From Prevotella sp. (lineage in GTDB: Bacteria; Bacteroidota; Bacteroidia; Bacteroidales; Bacteroidaceae): a stretch of 5,713 nucleotides of DNA. The stretch is taken from positions 1-5,713 of the forward strand of contig JAFPAS010000319.1 in assembly GCA_017424205.1 (NCBI GenBank). Direction: 5' to 3'. Shown here in pieces: positions 1 to 5,713 of the stretch. The translations under genes and the position numbers were made by a program. The first letter of the stretch is position 1; each line of letters starts with the position of its first letter. The notes below the pieces were generated by a model. It had not been told where the DNA came from and ran no database searches. It was given only the letters and a program-made list of their open reading frames with translations.

Positions 1-1
1 C

Positions 2-229
2 CTTTCAGATGTGTTACAGCGTCTTGTAGAAAGAGGGAATACAGTTGTAGTAATTGAACATAATCTTGATGTTATTAAACTTGCCGACTATATAATTGAC
101 ATGGGACCAGAGGGTGGTGTTGGAGGTGGTCAAGTTCTTGCCACTGGTACCCCAGAAGATGTTGCAATGAAAAATGTTGGACATACTGCAAGGTTTATTA
201 AACAAGAACTTGAAGGGCTTGCGAAATAA
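2..229 (+). CDS. uvrA: UvrA, excinuclease ABC subunit A (C-terminal fragment, 5' end outside window)
   Basis: UvrA is the ATP-driven damage-recognition subunit of the cytoplasmic UvrABC nucleotide excision repair system; it loads UvrB onto damaged DNA. Only the last 75 codons are visible. The reading frame is open from base 2 (L-S-D-V-L-Q-R-L), so the GTG at 11 is an internal valine codon and not a start. The visible part is the end of the second ABC ATPase domain. It has the hydrophobic strand [12 protein letters not shown] with the switch histidine (H-loop) of ABC ATPases, then the UvrA-typical [22 protein letters not shown] and the tail [10 protein letters not shown]. The zinc-finger and signature regions lie upstream of the window. 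The frame ends in TAA at 227-229, near the usual UvrA C-terminus, with no sign of truncation at the 3' end. It faces the minus-strand pentose operon and has no functional link to it beyond adjacency. Confidence 0.95.
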   Translation, partial: LSDVLQRLVERGNTVVVIEHNLDVIKLADYIIDMGPEGGVGGGQVLATGTPEDVAMKNVGHTARFIKQELEGLAK

Positions 230-251
230 AATAGGTATTCATAATATCGAT

Positions 252-271
252 TTTTATATGTTCATATAAAA
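252..271. repeat. AT-rich inverted repeat just downstream of uvrA
   Basis: Two 9-base arms (252-260 and 263-271) are exact reverse complements around a 2-base centre: TTTTATATG-TT-CATATAAAA. It begins 22 bases after the uvrA stop. The stem is almost all A/T and no T-run follows on the + strand, so it is at best a weak 3'-end structure for uvrA. A further 7-bp inverted repeat (ATTCAAA at 274-280, TTTGAAT at 298-304) lies to its right. In DNA this AT-rich such palindromes arise readily by chance. Confidence 0.3.
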
Positions 272-315
272 GCATTCAAATTTATTACGTTACGAACTTT
301 GAATTTTAGGTAAAA

Positions 316-361
316 AATAACAGGTGCCAGGTGTCAAAAAAAACGACTGGCACCTGTTGTT
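316..361 (-). terminator. Strong rho-independent-type terminator of the ara-tkt-rpiB gene set
   Basis: The arms AACAGGTGCCAG (319-330) and CTGGCACCTGTT (347-358) are perfect 12-bp complements. A G-U pair and two A-U pairs (316-318 with 359-361) can lengthen the stem to 15. The loop is 16 bases (331-346) and contains a run of eight A on the + strand. Read on the minus strand, the stem starts 23 bases after the rpiB stop and is followed at once by ATTTTTTA, a proper U-run. On the + strand the stem is followed by GTTATAAATATT, without a U-run. The polarity therefore favours termination of the minus-strand genes. It may also hinder + strand readthrough from uvrA, which converges on it from 90 bases away. 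Confidence 0.85.
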
Positions 362-381
362 ATAAATATTAATATTTTCTA

Positions 382-846
382 TTATTCCTTTGTAAATACA
401 AGCTTGAATTCACCTCCAATTTTTTCTACACGACGCTGATGACGTCCAGCCTCAAATGTTGCCTTGAAGAATGTATCAAGAATCTTTTCTGCTTCTGTAT
501 TCGTAACAAAACGTCCTGGAAGAACGATTACGTTAGCATCATTGTGCTGGCGAATTAACTGTGCTATATCTGGACACCAAGCAATTCCTGCACGTACGCC
601 CTGGTGCTTGTTAAGAGTCATAGCCATACCCTGTCCTGAACCACATATACCGATACCAACGTTTACAACGTCATGCTCTATACCTTCTGCAAGTGCGTGT
701 CCAAAATCTGTATAGTCACATGAAGAATCACTCCATGTTCCGTAATCCTCTACTGGATAGCCCTTCTCTTCAAGATACTGCATTACAAACTGCTTAAGTG
801 GATAACCTGCGTGGTCACTTGCAACACCAATTTTCTTTATTTTCAT
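382..846 (-). CDS. rpiB: Ribose-5-phosphate isomerase B (RpiB/LacAB family)
   Basis: This cytoplasmic enzyme interconverts D-ribulose 5-phosphate and D-ribose 5-phosphate in the non-oxidative pentose phosphate pathway. The protein has 154 residues, the usual length for the family. It opens with the nucleotide-fold strand and SDHAG (10-14). Asp44-Tyr45 match the conserved DY(P/T)DF element. The loop GICGSGQGM (66-74) carries Cys68, the expected catalytic base (Cys66 in E. coli RpiB). RQHNDAN (99-105) carries His101, expected to open the sugar ring. GRHQRRV (134-140) has Arg135 and Arg139 at the phosphate-binding positions. The ATG at 844-846 puts the first strand at the normal N-terminus; the leader (AAAAAACTTACAATC) has no Shine-Dalgarno. 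It is the last gene of the set, 85 bp after tkt and 23 bp before the terminator stem. The LacA/LacB (galactose-6-phosphate isomerase) branch has the same fold, but the CGSG cysteine and the pentose context favour RpiB. Confidence 0.93.
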   Translation of the reverse strand: MKIKKIGVASDHAGYPLKQFVMQYLEEKGYPVEDYGTWSDSSCDYTDFGHALAEGIEHDVVNVGIGICGSGQGMAMTLNKHQGVRAGIAWCPDIAQLIRQHNDANVIVLPGRFVTNTEAEKILDTFFKATFEAGRHQRRVEKIGGEFKLVFTKE

Positions 847-849
847 GAT

Positions 850-923
850 TGTAAGTTTTTTGAGATTTATTTTATTATAGGGTAGGAGAGCATATCCTGC
901 TCTCCGTTCCTAATGTAAGTTTT
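850..923 (-). repeat. 10-bp direct repeat flanking the tkt-rpiB hairpin
   Basis: TGTAAGTTTT occurs at 850-859 and again at 914-923 (AAAACTTACA on the transcribed minus strand). One copy lies just before the rpiB start codon and the other just after the tkt stop, so the two bracket the intergenic hairpin. It could be coincidence in AT-rich spacer, a binding site pair, or the trace of a small duplication or insertion. Confidence 0.4.
881..910 (-). other. Intergenic hairpin between tkt and rpiB
   Basis: GGAGAGCA (885-892) and TGCTCTCC (898-905) form a perfect 8-bp, mostly G/C stem with a 5-base loop. Two more G-C pairs (881-882 with 909-910) can stack across a small internal loop. It stands out in a spacer that is otherwise almost all A/T. 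On the minus strand it lies 21 bases after the tkt stop and is followed by TACCCTATAATAAAA, without a U-run, so it is not a canonical terminator. A plausible role is a stabilising or processing element that sets the relative level of tkt and rpiB message, or a partial attenuator. This role is inferred. Confidence 0.55.
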
Positions 924-931
924 ATTAGTTG

Positions 932-2959
932 TTAAAGCATTGACTTAACCTGATTGTATACATTCTCACCAGTGTAGCCAAGTTTTTCGTCGAGTACTTT
1001 GTATGGAGCAGAGAAACCGAAGCTTTCAAGTCCCCATATCTTTGACTCTGGAGCAGCACCAATAAGGAATCCTTGAAGATTTACAGGAAGGCCTGCTGTC
1101 ATACCGAATACCTTTGCGCCTACAGGAACAACAGACTCCTGGTATTCCTTTGACTGACGACGGAAAAGTCCCTCTGATGGCACACTGACTATACGGCATT
1201 TAACACCGTCCTTGCGAAGTAGTTCTGCACCAGCAACAAGTGTTGACACCTCTGAGCCAGAAGCTACCATTACAACATCAGGATTCTCATCAGAACCTGC
1301 TACGATATATGCGCCGCGTTCTGCCATTGAATAGTCATTTCCTTCAGGAAGGTCGTTAATGTTCTGACGTGAGAAGATAAGTGCTGTAGGAGTGTCTGTG
1401 TTCTCCATTGCCATCTTCCATGCAACTGTTGTTTCCTGAGCTTCAGCAGGACGAAGTACGAGAACAGAGTTCTTGCCGTGGTGATTCTGGAGTTTCTCCA
1501 TGAGTCGAATCTGTGCTTCTTGTTCAACAGGTTCATGAGTTGGTCCGTCCTCGCCTACGCGGAATGCATCGTGAGTCCAGATGAACTTAACTGGGAGTTC
1601 CATAAGCGCTGCCATACGAACAGCAGGCTTCATATAGTCAGAGAACACGAAGAATGTTCCGCATGCAGGTATTACACCGCCATGAAGAGCCATACCGATA
1701 CAGCAGCAAGCCATTGTAAGTTCGGCTACGCCTGCCTGGAAGAAAGCACCAGAGAAATCACCCTTCTTAAGGTCATGTGTCTTCTTAAGGAATCCGTCTG
1801 TCTTGTCAGAGTTTGAAAGGTCTGCTGATGCACAAATCATATTTGGCACTTGCTCGGCTAAGGCACTTAGACATGCTGCACTTGCTGAACGTGTTGCATC
1901 ATTAGCTTTCTGCTGTACTTTTGACCAGTCAATTACTGGAGCTTTACCCGCAAACCATTCTATCTGTGCTGCAGCTATTTCTGGATTTGCTTCAGCCCAT
2001 GCTTTTTCTTCAGCATAACGTTCTGCGCATATCGCTTCAAGCTCTTTTGCACGATTATTATATAACTCCTGTACATCAGAGAAAATCTGGAATGGATCCT
2101 CAGGATTACCACCAAGATTCTTTACTGTATTTACATATGCATCACCACCGAGAGGAGCACCATGAGTCTTGCAGTCTGCTTCGTAAGAAGAACCATCTGC
2201 CTTAAGGGCTCCTTTACCCATGATACACTTACCAATGATAAGTGTTGGCTTACCTGTGACAGCTTTTGCCTCTTCAATAGCTTTACGGATCTGTTCTACA
2301 TCATTACCGTTAATTTCGATAACTTCCCATCCAAGAGATTTGTATTTTGCGGCAGTATCTTCATTCATAACATCCTTTGTCTCAGTAGACAATTGAATAT
2401 CGTTAGAGTCATAGAACATTATGAGGTTATCGAGTCCAAGTACTGCAGCAACGCGTGCGCCACCTTGTGAGATTTCTTCCTGAACACCGCCATCAGAGAT
2501 ATATGCATATATTGTCTCTTTTGCAAAAGTTGGGTTACCTGTATGTTCTGCCAGGAACTTTGCCGCAATAGCTGCACCAATTGCATAAACATGACCCTGT
2601 CCAAGTGGTCCAGATGTGTTCTCAATTCCACGAGCAATATCAAACTCTGGGTGTCCAGTTGTTGGTGAACCCCATTGACGCAACTGTGCTAATTCTTCGA
2701 GAGTGAATTTGCCAGTAAGACAAAGTTGTGCATACAGCATTGGCGCCATGTGTCCCGGATCAAGGAAGAAACGGTCACGTCCGACCCACTCTGGATTCTT
2801 TGGGTCATATGTGAGATATTCTGAGTAGAGAACATTTATAAAGTCTGCTCCACCCATAGCACCACCAGGATGTCCTGATTTTGCCTTTTCTACAGCACTT
2901 GCAGCAAGAATTCTGATATTATCTGCTGCATGATTCATGACATTGATTGGATTTGTCAT
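932..2959 (-). CDS. tkt: Transketolase (full length)
   Basis: Transketolase moves a two-carbon unit from ketose phosphates such as xylulose 5-phosphate to aldose acceptors such as ribose 5-phosphate or erythrose 4-phosphate, using thiamine diphosphate and a divalent metal. The protein has 675 residues, normal for a full-length single-chain enzyme. Domain 1 has SGHPGGAMGGAD (28-39, His30), DPGH (His70), GHPE (His103), GPLGQG (117-122) and the cofactor loop SDGGVQEE (155-162) with DSND (184-187). His266 (KTHGAPL) matches an active-site histidine. Domain 2 has Arg357, Ser378, the cofactor-activating Glu413 (AGVAELTM), and WTHDAFRVGEDGPTHEPVEQ (461-480) with His463 and His475; Arg531 fits the phosphate site. 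A C-terminal domain follows to residue 675. The ATG at 2957-2959 is preferred because AADNIRILA starts at the usual distance from it; Met8 is an in-frame alternative. There is no Shine-Dalgarno in ACTAAAATATTAATTAC. It sits 76 bp after araB and feeds xylulose 5-phosphate from arabinose into central metabolism. Confidence 0.96.
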   Translation of the reverse strand: MTNPINVMNHAADNIRILAASAVEKAKSGHPGGAMGGADFINVLYSEYLTYDPKNPEWVGRDRFFLDPGHMAPMLYAQLCLTGKFTLEELAQLRQWGSPTTGHPEFDIARGIENTSGPLGQGHVYAIGAAIAAKFLAEHTGNPTFAKETIYAYISDGGVQEEISQGGARVAAVLGLDNLIMFYDSNDIQLSTETKDVMNEDTAAKYKSLGWEVIEINGNDVEQIRKAIEEAKAVTGKPTLIIGKCIMGKGALKADGSSYEADCKTHGAPLGGDAYVNTVKNLGGNPEDPFQIFSDVQELYNNRAKELEAICAERYAEEKAWAEANPEIAAAQIEWFAGKAPVIDWSKVQQKANDATRSASAACLSALAEQVPNMICASADLSNSDKTDGFLKKTHDLKKGDFSGAFFQAGVAELTMACCCIGMALHGGVIPACGTFFVFSDYMKPAVRMAALMELPVKFIWTHDAFRVGEDGPTHEPVEQEAQIRLMEKLQNHHGKNSVLVLRPAEAQETTVAWKMAMENTDTPTALIFSRQNINDLPEGNDYSMAERGAYIVAGSDENPDVVMVASGSEVSTLVAGAELLRKDGVKCRIVSVPSEGLFRRQSKEYQESVVPVGAKVFGMTAGLPVNLQGFLIGAAPESKIWGLESFGFSAPYKVLDEKLGYTGENVYNQVKSML

Positions 2960-3029
2960 AGTAATTAATATTTTAGTTTTTTATATAATGATTCTATTTT
3001 ATGAATTTTAGGAAAGAAACAAATATGGA

Positions 3030-3044
3030 AAAGGATTATCCTTT
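3030..3044. repeat. Short perfect palindrome over the araB stop codon
   Basis: AAAGGATTATCCTTT is an exact 7-bp inverted repeat around one central base, and it contains the araB TAA codon (3036-3038 on the complement). The single-base centre is too tight for a good RNA hairpin without opening the inner pairs. The rest of the 76-bp araB-tkt gap (2960-3035) is A/T-rich, with no clear promoter, terminator or ribosome-binding site. The palindrome could be a protein site or chance. Confidence 0.25.
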
Positions 3045-4631
3045 GTGGCTTGCTACTGCTGCATGTTCGATTACGAGATCAGCTTTGTATGCCTCTATAT
3101 ATTTGTTGAATCCTTCGACGTCCTCTTTTAACGGCGAAATTTCTTCTCCAGTATTTCCATTAAATATAACTTCTTCAAGGAAGTCTGGTAGTGACTGAGT
3201 TTCATTCTTGTTTATCAAATATGATGCCAATAATGCGATACCCCATGCTCCACCTTCACCTGCAGTTTCCATTACGGAAATTGGAGAGTTGAGTGCTGCT
3301 GCAAGAATACGCTGTCCAACACCTTTTGTCTTAAATAGACCACCATGTCCTGTAAGCCTATTTACTTTTACTTTCTCTTTATTGAATAGAACATCGTTTC
3401 CTAATTTTAGTACAGCAACAGATGCGTATAAATGTGCACGCATGAAGTTTGCAAGATTAAAGTTGTCTTTTGTGCTTCTTACGAAGAGAGGACGACCTTC
3501 TGTCAGACCCGTTAGATGTTCGCCAGAGAAATAATTGTATGATATTAGACCGCCGCAGTCAGCATCACCGTTCAGAGCATTGTTGTATAGTTTGCTAAAT
3601 ACCTCGTTCATATCAACTTCTATACCTAGCAATTGCTGATATTCCTTGAATATATTAACCCATGCATTCAAGTCAGACGTACAATTATTGCAATGAACCA
3701 TTGCTACTAAACTTCCATCAGGTGTTGTGACCATATCAATCATCTCTGAAGGTTCAGAAAGTTCCTTTTCAAGTACAATCATGGAGAATGACGATGTGCC
3801 AGCAGATACATTTCCTGTACGTTGTTTCACTGCATTTGTTGCAACCATACCTGTTCCTGCATCGCCCTCTGGTGGACAAACAGGTGTTCCAGGCTTAAGA
3901 GTCCCTGACTCATCAAGCAATGCTGCACCTTTAGGTGTCAAGAAGCCTGCGTTTTCTCCAGCTGAGAGTGATTTAGGAAGGATGTCAAGAATTTTCCAAG
4001 GGTAATTCTTTTCTGCTATAAGATTGTTGAATTTCTCAACCATCTGCTCGTCGTATGACTTTGTCGCAGGATTTATCGGCAGCATACCAGAAGCATCACC
4101 TACACCAAGTACTCGTTCGCCTGTAATTTGCCAATGTATGTATCCTGCTAATGTTGTAAGGAAATTAATTTCCTTTACATGTTCATCGTTATTCAGTATG
4201 CACTGGTACAAATGTGAGATACTCCAACGAAGCGGTATATTATAGTTGAAGAGTTGCGAGAGTTCCTTAGCTGCAGCACCAGTATTTGTATTTCGCCATG
4301 TTCTGAATGGTACAAGAATTTCTTCATCTTTGTTGAATGCCATGTATCCATGCATCATAGCGCTAATGCCGATAGCTGCCAGTTGTTCAATTTCTACACC
4401 GTATTTTGTGTTCACTTCCTTGCGGAGAGAAGAGTAGCAGTCTTTTAGGCCGTTCCATATCATGTTGATGCTGTATGTCCATAATCCATCAACAAGTTGG
4501 TTCTCCCATTCGTGGCTACCTTGAGCTATAGGCTTGTTCTCTTCATCGATAAGAACAGCCTTAATACGGGTAGAGCCGAACTCTATTCCGAGTACGGCTT
4601 TTCCCGATTTTATAAGTTCTGAAGTATTCAT
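3036..4631 (-). CDS. araB: FGGY-family carbohydrate kinase, probable L-ribulokinase
   Basis: The gene encodes an ATP-dependent sugar kinase that most likely phosphorylates L-ribulose to L-ribulose 5-phosphate, the second step of L-arabinose breakdown. The protein has 531 residues, within the FGGY range. The N-terminal half has the first phosphate motif GIEFGSTRIKAVLID (15-29), then IGISAMMHGYMAF (87-99) and PFRTWRN (108-114) of the sugar-binding domain, and EGDAGTGMVATNAV (255-268), where Asp257 is the expected catalytic base. The second domain has the nucleotide-binding elements NVSAGTSSFSM (274-284), LTGHGGLFKT (426-435) and AGEGGAWGIALLA (457-469). The phosphate-1 motif has Glu17 where E. 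coli AraB and XylB have Asp. The ATG at 4629-4631 gives a leader of 13 residues before the first strand. The gene starts 21 bp after the araA stop, which is the main reason to prefer L-ribulokinase over xylulokinase; sequence alone does not settle the substrate. It resembles the kinase found with araA in Bacteroides arabinose loci. Confidence 0.85.
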   Translation of the reverse strand: MNTSELIKSGKAVLGIEFGSTRIKAVLIDEENKPIAQGSHEWENQLVDGLWTYSINMIWNGLKDCYSSLRKEVNTKYGVEIEQLAAIGISAMMHGYMAFNKDEEILVPFRTWRNTNTGAAAKELSQLFNYNIPLRWSISHLYQCILNNDEHVKEINFLTTLAGYIHWQITGERVLGVGDASGMLPINPATKSYDEQMVEKFNNLIAEKNYPWKILDILPKSLSAGENAGFLTPKGAALLDESGTLKPGTPVCPPEGDAGTGMVATNAVKQRTGNVSAGTSSFSMIVLEKELSEPSEMIDMVTTPDGSLVAMVHCNNCTSDLNAWVNIFKEYQQLLGIEVDMNEVFSKLYNNALNGDADCGGLISYNYFSGEHLTGLTEGRPLFVRSTKDNFNLANFMRAHLYASVAVLKLGNDVLFNKEKVKVNRLTGHGGLFKTKGVGQRILAAALNSPISVMETAGEGGAWGIALLASYLINKNETQSLPDFLEEVIFNGNTGEEISPLKEDVEGFNKYIEAYKADLVIEHAAVASHKG

Positions 4632-4652
4632 TAATTCAATTTATGAAAGATT

Positions 4653-5713
4653 TTACATGAGTGCCTTGTTTAGCATGTAGTAAACCTCATTTATACGCAA
4701 GTCACGTTTAACAGACTCGAATGTTGAGTTCTTGTCAATGTGAAGATATTCTATGTTAAGCATTTCTGCATAATCTTCCCAATATTCAGGAGTAATGTCG
4801 TAAGAGAAACAACTATGGTGTGTTCCACCTGCTAGAATCCATGCGCCTGCTCCAACTTCGAAGTTTGGCTGAGGTATCCATAGAGCATTTGCCACAGGAA
4901 GTTTAGGAAGTGGTTCTGGCTTAATGCAATGAACATCGTTTACAATTAGGCGGAAGCGATTACCCATATCAACAACTGTTGCTGTTACGCCGTCGCCAAC
5001 TTTAGAGTTGAAGACAAGACGTGCTGTTTGCTGTTTACGAACGCCAATGCCAAGGTGATGTACTTCGAGTCGTACAGGTTCGTCTTCAACTGCGATGAGA
5101 GGACATATTTCAAGCATATGGCTCTGTAGCAATGATGAGTTCTCTCCATTAAAATTAAGAGTATAGTCTTCTAGGAAAGAGCATCCTGTTGGCATTCCTT
5201 GAGTCATGTACCATAGAGTACGGTAAAGTGCAGCAGATTTCCAGTCGCCTTCTGCGCCAAAACCATAGCCTTCTGCCATGAGTCGCTGTGAAGCGAGACC
5301 AGGTATCTGGTCAAAACCAACAAATCCTTCAGATTCTGGGTCGTCCCATGATCCGAGATCATCAAAGTTTGTTGTGAATCCTTTAGCACCCTTTGCTTTC
5401 AGTATAGCGCGTAGAGCAAGTTCTGCACGTGCTGCGTTCCATATTTTTTTCTGTCCGATTTCTTCGCCAGCCTCGCAAGGTACAATCTTATACAGTCTGT
5501 GATATTCTTCTACAAGTGCATCGACATCTTTTGGATCAATTTTCTTCCAATAGTCCATGAGTTCTGATACAGGGGTATAGTCAACATGATATCCAAGTAC
5601 TTGTTCTGCAGCTACCTTGTCACCATCTGTTACTGCCACATTGGGCATCTGGTCTCCGAAACGTATGATAAGCATATCCTTTGCGTCAGCGACAGCAGCA
5701 GCAACACGAGCCC
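4653..5713 (-). CDS. araA: L-arabinose isomerase (N-terminal part outside window)
   Basis: This cytoplasmic, metal-dependent (typically Mn2+) enzyme converts L-arabinose to L-ribulose, the first step of the pathway. The 3' 352 codons are present. The frame is open to the right edge (ARVAAAVADAKD precedes the methionine encoded at 5673-5675), so that methionine is internal; about 150 N-terminal residues are missing compared with the roughly 500-residue E. coli protein. Counting from that methionine, IRFGDQMPNVAVTDGDKV (4-21) is the family hallmark. Glu142 (AEGDWK), Glu169 (LEDYT), His186 (SHMLE) and His286 (GGTHHS) match E. coli Glu306, Glu333, His350 and His450, with the same spacing. LPKLPVANALW and the terminal INEVYYML are also typical. 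Relative to E. coli, about 11 extra residues lie between FTTNFDDL and PGLASQRL (near residues 108-124). It ends 21 bp before araB and would be the first visible gene of the operon; its promoter lies beyond the window. Confidence 0.96.
   Translation of the reverse strand, partial: ARVAAAVADAKDMLIIRFGDQMPNVAVTDGDKVAAEQVLGYHVDYTPVSELMDYWKKIDPKDVDALVEEYHRLYKIVPCEAGEEIGQKKIWNAARAELALRAILKAKGAKGFTTNFDDLGSWDDPESEGFVGFDQIPGLASQRLMAEGYGFGAEGDWKSAALYRTLWYMTQGMPTGCSFLEDYTLNFNGENSSLLQSHMLEICPLIAVEDEPVRLEVHHLGIGVRKQQTARLVFNSKVGDGVTATVVDMGNRFRLIVNDVHCIKPEPLPKLPVANALWIPQPNFEVGAGAWILAGGTHHSCFSYDITPEYWEDYAEMLNIEYLHIDKNSTFESVKRDLRINEVYYMLNKALM

Larger units (their letters stand above)
316..5713 (-). other. Inferred transcription unit araA-araB-tkt-rpiB
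   Basis: Four minus-strand genes follow one another with gaps of 21, 76 and 85 bp, no gene on the other strand between them, and one strong terminator after the last. They catalyse connected steps: arabinose isomerisation, ribulose phosphorylation, transketolase entry and ribose-phosphate isomerisation. The 4-epimerase step (AraD) is missing here and is expected upstream together with uptake and control genes. In Bacteroides thetaiotaomicron a comparable arabinose locus is controlled by AraR, a Nudix-type regulator; control here cannot be judged because the promoter is outside the window. No Bacteroidetes-type promoter (TTTG at -33 with TAnnTTTG at -7) was found in the internal gaps, which supports co-transcription. 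Confidence 0.75.

Noticed and set aside
11..229. GTG at 11 as the start of a 72-residue protein
   Set aside because: The frame is open through base 2 and the sequence before and after it matches the UvrA C-terminus, so this is an internal codon of uvrA.
464..715. Plus-strand open frame opposite rpiB
   Set aside because: It is fully inside and antisense to rpiB, which has all its catalytic motifs in frame.
874..879. TATAAT on the minus strand between tkt and rpiB
   Set aside because: It matches the E. coli -10 box, not the Bacteroidetes -7 consensus, has no matching -35/-33 element, and is expected by chance in A/T-rich spacer.
1478..2470. Several + strand open frames (1478-1816, 1803-2018, 1921-2205, 2162-2470) opposite transketolase
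   Set aside because: They lie antisense to a full-length conserved gene, overlap one another in different frames, and their translations show no recognisable motif or domain.
3020..3027. Possible Bacteroidetes -7 element on the minus strand (CATATTTG, one mismatch to TAnnTTTG) ahead of tkt
   Set aside because: The first base is wrong and no TTTG -33 element lies about 19-20 bases upstream on that strand; the region is the end of araB, so a tkt promoter is not supported.
3208..4448. Plus-strand open frames opposite the FGGY kinase (for example 3208-3534 and 3727-4005)
   Set aside because: They are antisense shadows of a conserved kinase, with low-complexity Ser/Pro/Cys-rich translations and no domain.
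1..5713. Mobile element, CRISPR array, tRNA/rRNA, prophage or toxin-antitoxin content
   Set aside because: No transposase, integrase, regularly spaced repeat, cloverleaf-like sequence or small gene pair was found; nearly all the window is housekeeping or catabolic coding sequence.

Overview
The window looks like part of a Bacteroidetes (Bacteroidales, Prevotella- or Bacteroides-like) chromosome. The grounds are an AT-rich sequence, A/T-rich leaders without an AGGAGG-type Shine-Dalgarno before any visible start, and proteins of Bacteroidetes type: a transketolase with SDGGVQEE in the thiamine-diphosphate loop and an FGGY kinase beginning GIEFGSTRIK. The assignment rests on protein character and motif memory; no search was run.

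Layout. At the left edge is the last 75 codons of uvrA on the + strand (nucleotide excision repair). A 152-bp convergent spacer follows. It holds a strong 12-15 bp hairpin whose T-run lies on the minus-strand side, so it is best read as the terminator of the minus-strand genes. From there to the right edge everything is one minus-strand gene set. In transcription order it is araA (L-arabinose isomerase, 5' end outside the window), araB (FGGY kinase, probable L-ribulokinase), tkt (complete transketolase) and rpiB (ribose-5-phosphate isomerase B). Gaps are 21, 76 and 85 bp, consistent with a single operon. The 85-bp tkt-rpiB gap contains an 8-bp GC-rich hairpin bracketed by a 10-bp direct repeat.

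How the genes work together. AraA converts L-arabinose to L-ribulose and AraB makes L-ribulose 5-phosphate. The 4-epimerase (AraD), not in this window, would give D-xylulose 5-phosphate. Transketolase passes that into the non-oxidative pentose phosphate pathway, and RpiB interconverts ribulose 5-phosphate with ribose 5-phosphate, the aldose acceptor transketolase needs. The set is therefore a pentose catabolic operon carrying its own downstream pentose-phosphate steps. The epimerase, transporter and regulator would be expected upstream, beyond position 5713.

I see no mobile element, CRISPR array, tRNA or rRNA, phage gene or clearly new system. The points worth a second look are the two intergenic hairpins and a few protein-level variations.
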